From Alectoria sarmentosa (Eukaryota > Ascomycota > Lecanoromycetes > Lecanorales > Parmeliaceae), in assembly GCA_009733775.1 (NCBI GenBank), contig WOGZ01000008.1, forward strand, positions 1 through 64,000: 64,000 nt of DNA, given 5' to 3'. Made by a program: the position numbers and the translations under genes. The first letter of the stretch is position 1, and each line of letters starts with the position of its first letter. Of the stretch, positions 53,451 to 64,000 are shown one piece after another. The notes beneath the pieces were generated by a model, which was not told where the DNA came from, did not search any database, and was given only the letters and a program-made list of their open reading frames with translations.

Positions 53451-55554
53451 AGGGATGAGGAAGCAGCAACGCTCTCTCTGGAGGCAGCGAGCGGAACCAT
53501 ATGCTCTGACATCTGGCGAGACCCCGCTATGGTGGGTTCGACACCCGTGCGCCCGTTGGGCTTGGCCGAAAGGGACACCCAGAACGAATACTGGATACGA
53601 AAAAACTTAGTAACCTGACGCGTACCTACCTGACCCGTACTTAGCCCCCGAAGCTGGACTCATTGTATTCTGGACATGATATCGATCTAGCGACGCGACA
53701 GGACACCCTTGTGCTCGAGCCCGTTCTAAGATTGCCGATCCTCCGGCATGAGGGAGCTGGCGAGGATGGGAAGGGTCGACAGCATACCTCACTCATACCA
53801 AGGCTCGACGCCGCTACTTGGTGTGAAGCTAGCGCTGTTGCACATAAGAAGACCAAACCACCCGCGGACCAAAGAATTGGTAAATTGGCAGGATGAGTGG
53901 TGGTAGTGCACCGCAAGTATATGCTACAGTTCATTACCCAGCTACTACTGTTGTAGTGACCGTCAAGTCGTAATGAACAGCAAACCTGTCCCTAGTCTTT
54001 CTGATTGCGTCAGTCCCTGTTTCGCAATTTTGGAAAAGTTAGACGACATAGCTTGGTTGTACGTATAGCCAATCCAACACAGAAATCAGATGGAACAAGA
54101 CGATGTGTTTGTTTCTATGAAGCCTGCTGCAAGATATCCCAGCTGGTGGGGCACAGAATTCAAAGGCTACGATCGAACATCACAAAGTCCCTTCGTGCAA
54201 CCCACCGCAACTCACCAATCAAGTCACCAACCAGAAAATCTGTAGTCTCGCGGTTTTTTTCTTTAAGCAAAATTGAAAATTTATAGTTGAAAGTTCTACT
54301 GTAAAGGCTACTATTCAAAAAGTTACTGCGCTGCGAAAGTACCTATAGCATTTCTGATGTTCTGCCAAGACATTTTGTGCCCTATGCGCCAGCCGATTGG
54401 ATAGCGCCCTATCAAGCTATGCTACATACGGCTAGCTGCGAATGCCTCCGTCACACTTTCCAATGAAAACACCCTCATACCGCCATCACCGCTAACATTT
54501 CAGCAGGGAACCACTTTGGAAGCAGCACTACGATTCAAATCTACTTGACTCCCGTCGGTACGACCACCCAGACTCCTCACCAGAGCATTCCCAATGGTCC
54601 TTTGCAGTAGGGTACCCTATTCGCCCCAATCATCAATTCCATCTGCTGGCCGAGAAGAGAAAATTAAGACCGTCGTGATTAGCTACGGTCTTTCGACCGC
54701 GGCCAACCGGCGGACGAATTGCAACAAGTTGAGCAAGCCAATGCCGAAACTAGAGGGGAAAATATATAGCGTCTCCCAAAACGTTGATCGAACCCCCGCC
54801 ATCTCAGCAGGATGGGAATGTAGGTCACGACGCAACTTGATGCAGCGATCATGGATCAACTCTTTGTGTTCGTTCTGTGATACAGATAGAGCATCACCCC
54901 ACCCCAAAATTGAGCAATGGTCCAAGCGGCGTTTGAAGACCAGCGTTTGAAGCCCACTTATCGAATCTGCCGCCGTATTTGATGCATTCTCTATGCATGC
55001 AAAGAAGGCTGCCATATTGTAGAAATAATCTTCCGAAGTATTACGCATTGGTCAATTCTGGCGAATCGTTATTGACTTACAGTCACCTACGCACACAGCA
55101 GATACCACCGCAGGGACGGGTATCACAAGGAAGTTCAGTCCTCCATCCCTGCCACCGAAACGCGCGAGCAGCGTAAAGAGGATGACAGCATGAATGCGAA
55201 GATCACCAAGCCCAGACCTTTTAATCTACGCTTCCTGCCAGGTTTCTTTGGCCTATAGGAGTGAACGTCAGATCCATATGAACAAGACACAGAAGCGCTA
55301 TTGGCATTTGGCCAATTAGAAACACGCCGACACGTCAGAGCCTGGTCGAATTGCGGCCTGAACTAAAGATGCAACGTATAGTAAGATACCACCGCCACCC
55401 AATACCGTCCAAACACCACTCCGGCCTTTGAACCGCCCACTCTTCTCCCAAAAATGCGACTATGTCAACGTTGCTCCTCGAGACATCCAATTGGAAAAGC
55501 GGCGCCATATCTACTCAAACGTCGCCAGAATGATTGAAAGGACCGCCGTTATCA

Positions 55555-55665
55555 GAGATCTGTCTCCTCGCATGTCATGATAGCAACGATAAGAATCATG
55601 CCACCGCCCCCAACGCCGGATACGGTCCTGCCAGTGGTAATCTGCCGCCTGAGGGAAGCACGAGC
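55555..55665 (-). pseudogene. Possible MFS transporter fragment
   Basis: One minus-strand frame reads ARASLRRQITTGRTVSG followed by VGGGGMILIVAIM. This resembles the TM4 region of DHA2-type MFS proteins ('R.l.G.GgGgm'). Only about 37 codons are readable and a stop follows, so it is a relic at best. Confidence 0.3.
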
Positions 55666-57125
55666 TTTTGGGGGCTTTCGGGGAGTGCTGGCCTAGACTT
55701 TGGGCTGCCAAAGGGGCAGCGCCTCCGAAGGCTTGAGGGACTGCTTAGGACCTTTCATCGGTCAAAGGTATATAAACTGGTCGCTACAGGCGTGTCAAAA
55801 GCTTCTGGGCATCCCGTTTATCTACATACGCATCATCAGTTACATTTCAACCATCTTGAGTACATGATTGAGATATTCCATGACACACATATGCACCAAG
55901 AAGGAGGCACCCAAGTCCCAGTCAGGGTCCAACTATTCTTCTCATTAGGATTTGTAGTTGGTCTTATCGTTTTATGAGAGGAATGAGGGGAGCCTGTCCC
56001 ACTACATGAGAACATCACCGAGGCCGCGGTCCGTCGGTCTGAAGTTCCCACTCAATCAAACCGCCCTCAGAAAAGTCGAGGCCGTACGTCTGCCTCTTCG
56101 ACTAAGGAAGCATCCTCGAGAAGATCCTAAAAGACCCTCTCCTCGCTCCTGCTCGTGAAATTTTCGGCTCGAGGTGTACGACTGCAGTAGCCCGATTGCG
56201 AAAGGGGATAGATAGATCCATTTCGCTCGCTCGCCCGAGACTGATCGCTCCCCAACCGTCCAAATCCACATCTGTTTTTGTCGACTCGGACATCTCGAGC
56301 CAGTAGATCCAATTATTAGACGGGTTACAAGCCCCAAGCGCTCGAAAACAAAAGGATATCGATGATCTGAACGGGTGCCGTTTCGATGCAGGAAGCTCCC
56401 CGGTCCTGCGGGCAAGTATCCGTCGGGGAAGATGTTTAGATGAAGGCGCAGAGAACTCGATTCGGTTTTTTGTCATATTTGTAATGGCCAAGAGATCGCT
56501 CGACTGGTAGTGATAGGGTCGACGTACTGAGACTGTCGGGACGGATTAGGTAGGATTGATCTTGGTTTCATTCACTGCAGAGCAGTCACTTATCCCCAGC
56601 ACCACGAAATTGTGTCAGTCCCCGCTGGGGAACTATTCTTCGCATTCCAAATCTCCACCCTCAACATCGTATCCTTCCTCCGCATCCACTCCGCACTCGT
56701 AACCCCCTCCTCTCTCTCCCTTTCCCCCACCCCAACGCTCACCGACAGAATCCTCGCCGCTCTGATGACAGTCTCATCCCCCGTCCTCACAAAACACACG
56801 CAAAACCACACCGCTCCTCCCTCGCCCATCCCGGCAACGCGCTGACCCGATGCCTACGATACGACTCTTCAAAAGCCTATCCGTCAGCAAACTCAAACAG
56901 ACCCCCAGACGCACGCACAGTCGCATTGTCCAGTCTGCGACTTTCACTCATTCCCCTTCTCCGTCTTCGGCGCCGAGAGGCTCTGCAGCCTGCATTGGGC
57001 GCGTGAAGGGGGAAAGAGGAAGGTCGAGGAGCCGGGTTCTGTGTGGGCGATCAGAGAGGGGGGCCGCGATCGGAGGGGCTGGCTGGCATTTTTGAGGAGG
57101 CGGATCAGGTTGGCGGAGGGGAGGT

Positions 57126-57170
57126 GGAGGGTTTGGAGGGTTTGGAGGGTTTGGAGGGTTTGGAGGGTTT
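57126..57170 (+). repeat. 9-bp tandem repeat GTTTGGAGG
   Basis: About five units lie in a row. Translated on the minus strand it gives KPS triplets, but no gene is otherwise supported there. Confidence 0.85.
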
Positions 57171-60100
57171 CGGTGGGAGGGAGTTGTAGGGGTTTTGAAG
57201 AGGCAGGTGAGGGAAGTGATTACTGCGGTTGAGATTTCGAGGGAGAAGGGTCGGGCGGTGGGTGCCGACGAACTGGGGGTGCTTGAAGTCGGAGGAGGAG
57301 CCGATATTCAGAATGCCGTCTTTTAGCAGCTTCGATGACGGACCGTCGTTTCTGCGATTGAAGGCTTTGGAGGGACAAAGAAGATGGGATCGAGGATGAT
57401 TCTGGGTACTGCATAAGATTGAAATCCATCTTTGCCGCCGGTGAGATCGCCTCGGTTGCAAACAAAGGTTTGCACTGTTGTGATTATTACTCAACCATCA
57501 TAGTACATGGAAGAGGATGGGCTGAAGCTTTGAATATCCGTTCAATCTCTTCGAAGACAGCGCATCGATATCGGATTGCATCCTTGCCTCTACCAGTACG
57601 CAGAACAGATCCTCCTCCAGAGCATAAATGTCACCCACAACTTTCAGGATACCAGGCTCTGCGCCCCAGTATGCCGAGATAGAAGACGTCATCTTTGCAA
57701 TATGCTTTGAACAACTTGGTCGCTTCTTCCATCACTGCCGTCACGAAGAGCTTCGAAGCTGGTTGTTTCCAATCTTACTACTGGCAGCTCATCAAGCATA
57801 TCACCAGCCTGCAGCATGGATCGCTTCGAAGTTGGGCGTCAAATGGAAGAAGTCATTCAAAGATGCCTGATTAGACGTGTGTATGAGATGATTTAACAAA
57901 ATTGAAACTTCAAGTTGGGGGTTCACATTGATGACCTGGAGTCAGCTCCACAGCCACAGTCACTCTCAAAGAGCAACGAAAGACACAAAGCCACGGCCCA
58001 GCCCATTCAATGGAAGGCAACAGCAGTGATAGCCTGGACTTATCTTGTCGCTGAGAACAGTGCCGCATAGCCCACTACTGCTGATCTTCAGCACTGGGGC
58101 CCGAGAGCAAGAGAGGTGCGTACCATCCGAAGAGATCTGGGCATCGGACCACTTAGCAACAGCCAGAAAGAGAAGCTATACCCCGCCTGCATTAGTTTGT
58201 CTTGGCTTATTGCAGGATATGATGCGTGCATGCTCCCTGAACGATGATCTCCGCTTTGACTCGCAGGCAGACTAGACTCGGGCATTTGATCGATCATTCT
58301 AGATCGCGCTTATCAAGCCATGCAGATTCTGGCGCAATCTTGTAGTGCTGCCCGTTCGATTAGCCTTCTGCAGCTCTGACGCAACAGTGGGCGCATGAAA
58401 GCACGAGCAAGCGTCACCGATCTTAGCAGCAGAAAATCAGCGCTCGGGCCCCGCACCTGCACCTGCACCTGCACAATGGTGCCTGTGGTGCGGGTACAGT
58501 AGTGGGAGAGGACGTTGGATCATGAGTGGAGAGCAACAAGGGCAAGGCAGGGTCTCGCGTTGGAAAGTGAGAGTCCCTGCATTTGCGAAGCTCCGATGTT
58601 TGAGAGTTCGGAGATCTGGGACATGCGGGTCGGAGCAGTTCGGTCACTTCGGTGCGTTGTCGTAAAATACACCCTAAAAAGAAATTACCTTAGTCCGTAC
58701 AGTAATATTGACCACACTTCATCTTGCCTGCAGGTGTAGAGCTCATCAGTGCTCAAAAACTCCTAATGCTACCCCAATCTTCTTCTAAACATAATATAAC
58801 GAGACAGCCTCCATCTGGTCTCTTGCGCATGGGTCCACATCTCCGCCCAGCGTACGCGCATGGTCGCTTTCCCATTAATTCAAATAGTCGTCCGAGGTAT
58901 TGTCAGTATTTCCACCGTAGGAGATGTACAGGGCCAGCGACCCAGTCGAAATGTTGCGGCACGTCGTCCAGTACCCTCTTGCTTGCAATACTGTTGAGAG
59001 CAGGGATTGTGCCATGAATCGACGGACTGGTTGGCAAGGATGGGTTTGGCATCGGGGTAAGCGTTTATGAGCTTTGGGTCAGACCCGATGGCTAGAAGGT
59101 TACATGTAGACTACTCTCCGTATCGGGGCAAGCAAATTCAGAGGCTCTTTGGATGTAATCCTAGGACTCACGCTGTATTTGCTCGACGATTGGGCCCCAT
59201 TGCTCCTTCTCAAACGCGCTGATTCCATCATCATACTGTGCTTGGAACGCTGCAGCCATATAAGACTGTCGCGTGGACATTCGTCTATGGTAAGCTCGAT
59301 TTCAAGGTCAAGGCCATGTCTCCTTTCTCCACCAGTCGTGCGTTCGTCTAGGCATTGCAGACGAATCTGTACTTGGACGATCATTGATGGTACAGACGCA
59401 GGTTCTGCGCTTTCCGTTGCAAGTACAGAGTAGGCGTGGTGCATTTGTAATGTATATCAGCACGCTTGTTAGGCAGACCTAGTAACAAACGCCGATGCTT
59501 GTTTCCTTCTACCCAAAACTACTCGAACGACTTTCAATCTTGTATGTGGGCCGCCTTCTCCCAAAGTTGCATCCCATATCTACATAAACCTTGGATGTAT
59601 GCCTGAAAATCTCCTCTTATTCTAGCGCGAGTGCTTGCAAGTCGGATGTACCGCTCCGGACTCACTGCGAACTTGGCTGTGATTGGTGAAATCATTGTTC
59701 GATAATGCTCTTATCGCGGCTTTTCTCAACGCTAGCACTCAACGCATTACCACCAAAGCCGGATTGTGAGGCGCTCTGCAGCGAGCTCCGTTGCTATCAC
59801 ACCACTGACTGGACCGAGGCAGATGCTTCGGAGTCATGTAGTGAGTATCATATTGAGTAATCAAAAGGACGCATGGATAGCCTGTATTGAGTAGGAGGAT
59901 CGAGTGAAGAGCCAGAAAGATTGGCAGGCCTAATAATATCTCGCATAATCACGGCTATTGAACCGTACACGTATGCTGTTAAGTATTTCAGGCAGACAGT
60001 CTTTGGCTTATTTGGCTTCTCTAGTGCTGATTCTTCCAGGATTGTGAGTATTGGTGCCGTGGCAAGGACCGTCTATATGGCAGCGCACATGCAGTCATCC

Positions 60101-63100
60101 TTTTTGCCCCCCCCCCCCCACCGATTGCCTAATTGAGGTCTTTTTCCGCGTGAAACCTCATGAAGATTGACGTAGGATCGAGCCTATGACGAGGCGGCAA
60201 CCTACCTGGCGTCATCTACTCCGCTTTCCATGTTTCCGTCTGTATCCAGCCTTCCGCACCCTACGGCTTTTTCACACCTTTCAAAAATCTCTCTCATAGC
60301 TGTGTGCCATATGTTTTTCTTTCTACATTGAACACGAGAAAGAGTTGCCATTTACGGGATCTCTCGAGCCACAAGTTATGTCGTCGCTAAGTCTTTATTT
60401 TGCCAAGTGTACTCACAAGGACTATTCAGATAACCATGCTGCCACGGAGGTAGCATCATAGCCCAAGATCCTCCCTGCCGAACGCTGGTAGAGTAAAAGG
60501 GAAACGAATGAGGACGAACCAAGCGAGGACTAGACCTCCAATTCAGCTCCGAGGAAGAGCAGTACATTCATGTACTACTTTCAAAATTCCAGTACCGTTC
60601 ACGTCGTTCCTGTGATCTCACGGCTGATTGGTTCCGCAGACGAAGAACGCGGTACCGGAAATTAAGGCGGCAGAGTAACCAGAAGCCATATCCGAGCAAA
60701 TGGAACGCGAAGCGGAGTTGAAGGCTGGCATAGCTACACTAAGATTAGGGCAAAAGTATTAGGCAGGAACCTTGGCGATGCCATGGACGAGTGCCTCGTT
60801 GGCAACCAGGATGGTTTCTGCGGAGGTGGACAGCCAGCCCATGTCGCAGGCGTGAGCCTTACTGGTGAGTCCACAATCTCACTAAGTCGAACCCATTGCT
60901 GAATACATGCAACAGACCAGAGCCCTCCCTCTTCAATTAACAAATGCTCTGACAGGAGGAGCGGAAGAGAAATTCATGGAGCTCACGAGCGAGCGCATAG
61001 TTGCCGAGATTGGCGCTGCGAGCTTTCAGTTGCCGTCCGACGATTCGGAATCGGTCCCAGTCCAGGTTGAGATTCCGAGACACTTGCTGAAAGGCATCGA
61101 TGAGCGGTTTGGCAAAGGGCGTATTTGTCGGCCGGAAGTAGTGGCTCTGAGAACATTTTCTGAGCTACTTGTTGCGGCGCATCCTTCATCATAAGGGCCG
61201 TTGCAGTCGTCACCCGTAGCACCATTGGTATACACCACCCCCACCAATACCAGCACCGGACGTACAACCGTTGTAGTTCCCACCCTCGTCATTCCCATCG
61301 TCATTGTTGCCGTCGCTGTCAACCATCGTCACCACCAGTATCATCCCACTCATTCCCATGCGAACTCCCGAATCCATTGCATATGAACGCTATTGCCACA
61401 GACTGCGGGGAGTCCACACAGCTCGTATCACTCTCCAACCCTATCTCTGGCTTTTCCGCCGAACCCTAGTTGCATGCCGCATCCTGGTATGTGTAGACGG
61501 TAGGTATGTGATCATCAAAGCACGTGGGACGGTCGTTGATAATGGCGATTTCGATGGTAGTGATCAGAGGGTCGTCGATACTGAAAGGGTTGCCGCTGAC
61601 GCCAGGGGCAAGAGTGAAGTTGTTGATGAAGAGTGAGGATTGGCAGGCAGCAATGGAGTAGAAGGCTAGGTTTCCCGTAGAGTCAGTGTAGGCGAAGGAG
61701 AGCGAGTGCGTGGAGAAGAGAAGGCAACGGAGACATTGCTAGGATGTAGAATTATAGACACATTATTCGAAACATACTGCTTCTCCAGTCGAACATAGAG
61801 AAGACAAGGAGACACTGCAGCACCATCTCGAATTTGTGATGGCAGAAAGGGTGAAGGGAATTTGAGGTTGGATGCCCTCGTATTGGCGGGGCCGAAACAC
61901 CTTAGAGCCAGCTTTATCTCCATGCTCTCTGATGGCTCTAATAGGTGCCTGCATATTTCATCTTATGCAATCACTGACCTGGCACTACCGAGGCCATGGT
62001 TCTGAGGTTAGACACATCGCCAATGAGACGCACGAATCCTTGCAGAGGCGCCGAGGTCGACAGGCGTCCAAAAATAGCCATTGCATTATTGGGTCTATCA
62101 TCTCCCATCTTTGCTGTTACTTGTTACTTGTTACTCGGAGGTAATTCTCAGTCTGCTCTGTGCTCTCTTCGCTCGTCTCGTGATGGCAATAGTGTTCATG
62201 AAGTCGAGCAGCGATCTGTTTGGCCCCTAACGAAGCCGAGATCCCCTACGAGTACCGGTCGATCAATCGCTAAAAAGAGTTTTGTCCCCTGCCCCTTTTC
62301 TTACTCCTTCCCCTTCTCCTTCTTACACATATACAAGGTCGCAATTCGTCACTTCGTTAAGTATATATACAATTTCACACCTGTACAATAGCTCCGAAAA
62401 GGCTACCAGCCTTTCACGATCGCCCCTGCGATTGACGATCCCGGCCATTCTCTGCGCCCTTTGCTCTGGCATCGCGGTCCAACCTGTCCTTTCCCAGCGA
62501 CTTTGCATGCTTAGAATCCGGTGCCTTGACGCCCCTTGAATCCTGCATCTCCTTGCTCTTCCTTAAAAGTACTGGTTTCTCCTTTTGCAGTGCCGTGATA
62601 CGGTTTGGCGGCGTGGAATGTGCTTCCAATACTCGATCCATGGTATTACGGTAATCACTTGCAGGCTATCAGCAACCTGGGACCCAGGGAATGGATAAAA
62701 AAAGAATAGAGCCTTACAGCATGTTTCGTTTGATTTTCTCGTATTCGGCATCTGAAAGTCCAGGTTCTCTATATACTTATCAATCTGAGTCAGCCCATTA
62801 GTTACCCATGGAATGAGCAGCTGGTATTACCATAGAAAGTTTTACTCGCACCTCCCTTATTGGTGCCTGTATTGTCATCAGCTCGATTGGGAAGACTTGA
62901 ACTCCTGCGATCACTTGCCTTGCTTCTCGTTTGGCGCCATCTTCAATGATCCGGGCATCGCACTGGCATCGCAGATGATAGGAAAAGAGGCCAAAGGGCG
63001 CATATATATGAAGAGTTGCGGTGAGATGGAGTAAGAAAGGCGAAAAAGTGACGTTGGTCGTCAGGTAGAGCGAAAACACAAGGGCTCTAAATTATTCCAA

Positions 63101-64000
63101 ATACTTCCCGTCGGCCATTTCCACCGCCTCAGTCTTAGACCTGGACTTTGAGACGCCCCAAAATGTTAGTACGGCTTGCGAAATCGGCTAACAATCTAAT
63201 ACTGAACGCAAGAACGGTTCACGATACACATTTCCGAGGACCAGTGTGCGGCTGGCATTCATAGTCCAGTCGGATCACGAAGTCGGCTGTGAAAACGTGA
63301 AAGCAGGACCCACACGGATAACAACACTTGAGCTGCGTGAATTGTCATATCAACATTGCTCCCAACCAATGAATGGAAACAGGGACGCTGTACTGACGGC
63401 GCCTCTTTCGCTTGAAAGTCTCGGCCATGTCAGCATCTCGGTTTACTCACAACAGTTTTATGACAGATAACACCTGTAATATTTTGTCTTCTTTTGCTTT
63501 GAAATCCGACAACTCATACCTGCACCGCCAATGGTTTGCAAGGACAAGGCCCGAATTATTGCGACCTTTTGCGGGTCGTGGACCATTAAGCTGTTGCCGG
63601 GAGGACCTGGGCTCATGAAAACATCGGTCTTAGCGCCCTCTCTCCTTTGCAGTGGGAGAAGAGAGCGTAGTGCAAACGTTCAATGTAAGCATATGATTCT
63701 CAAAGGCGATCAACTCGACAGCTGGGCTAGGCAGGTGTCAGTGCGTCTAGGACACGGAAGGCGACGAAGGTAAGAAAGTTTTAAAGGAGCAGTATTGCAC
63801 AAGTTCAAGACATTGGAGGGAGATATGGGTGAATAGAGGGGGAGCAGAGTCATCATGCATCCCCTGGAGGGTAAGAAGCCGGAGTTGACATTCAGGGGCT
63901 TCAAGCCGCAGCCTTGTACCGTCCGCAGCACTCCCGCGTCCACACTTCTGACGGGATTGTAGGGTAATTTCCCGTAGTGACATGCGTATTTGCACTTGTT

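Larger units (their letters stand above)
52629..64000. other. Gene-poor 11-kb region
   Basis: No intact gene is recognised over the last 11 kb. Open frames are short, overlap on both strands and lack motifs, apart from two weak relics (TPR-like at 53.2-53.5 kb, MFS-like at 55.6 kb). Simple repeats: GCACCT units at 58453-58474, a 9-bp tandem at 57126-57170, and a C-run at about 60107-60119. Composition is normal, so this is not an AT-rich isochore. Opposing frames near 60.9-61.3 kb are the most protein-like but I cannot name either. Confidence 0.45.

Noticed and set aside
53534..53546. tRNA-like B box GGGTTCGACACCC
   Set aside because: No matching A box, acceptor stem or anticodon arm can be folded around it.
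55534..55977. 147-codon plus-strand frame
   Set aside because: No motif is seen. The opposite strand carries the more recognisable MFS-like text, so this is probably a shadow of a relic.

Overview
The window looks like nuclear DNA of a filamentous ascomycete (Pezizomycotina). It has many short introns (47-96 bp) with GT..AG borders and CTNAC-type branch sites. It carries fungal gene families (trpE without a glutaminase domain, RIB3, a 2EXR/F-box protein, an ankyrin protein starting MDPLSV, a cytochrome P450, an MFS transporter). It also has an AT-rich block whose transposons carry the transition-only mutations of repeat-induced point mutation (RIP). The species cannot be told from the sequence alone.

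Region 1, about 1-7230: an AT-rich isochore. A RIP-degraded Ty3/gypsy retrotransposon lies on the minus strand: LTR 5699-5902, gag about 3700-4350, protease/linker 769-1050, reverse transcriptase 666 to the window edge. A second element is nested in it at 1219-3193. This one has 154-bp LTRs, a TAAAT target duplication and only a gag-like relic, so it is a gag-only (TR-GAG type) element. A solo LTR at 7311-7506, with a TAACC duplication, sits at the isochore boundary. It is an un-RIPed relative of the gypsy LTR.

Region 2, about 8.0-16.3 kb: housekeeping genes. RPB3 (minus) and LSM1 (plus) share a 352-bp divergent promoter. They are followed by trpE (plus) and a 2EXR/F-box-like gene (plus).

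Region 3, 17.5-29.6 kb: a 443-aa protein with 25-residue repeats, a proline-rich one-TM protein, a mitochondrial dicarboxylate-carrier-like gene with a predicted 5-nt microexon, a P450, and an MFS transporter with a predicted GC-AG intron. The last three all lie on the minus strand. P450 plus MFS could be a small metabolic or detoxification pair.

Region 4, 32.4-52.7 kb: an 896-aa acidic SANT/Myb-like nuclear protein, an orphan two-exon gene, a 796-aa ankyrin protein, RIB3 (riboflavin synthesis), a secreted double-psi beta-barrel protein with a long Ser-rich repeat tail, a short-chain dehydrogenase, and an AdipoR/hemolysin-III family membrane protein. Two inverted, decayed copies of one gene fragment (about 43.2 and 50.3 kb) flank the RIB3-to-SDR block.

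Region 5, 52.7-64 kb: gene-poor. I recognise only weak relics (TPR-like, MFS-like) and small repeats. Exon boundaries given here were read by eye and checked for frame continuity; none has transcript support.
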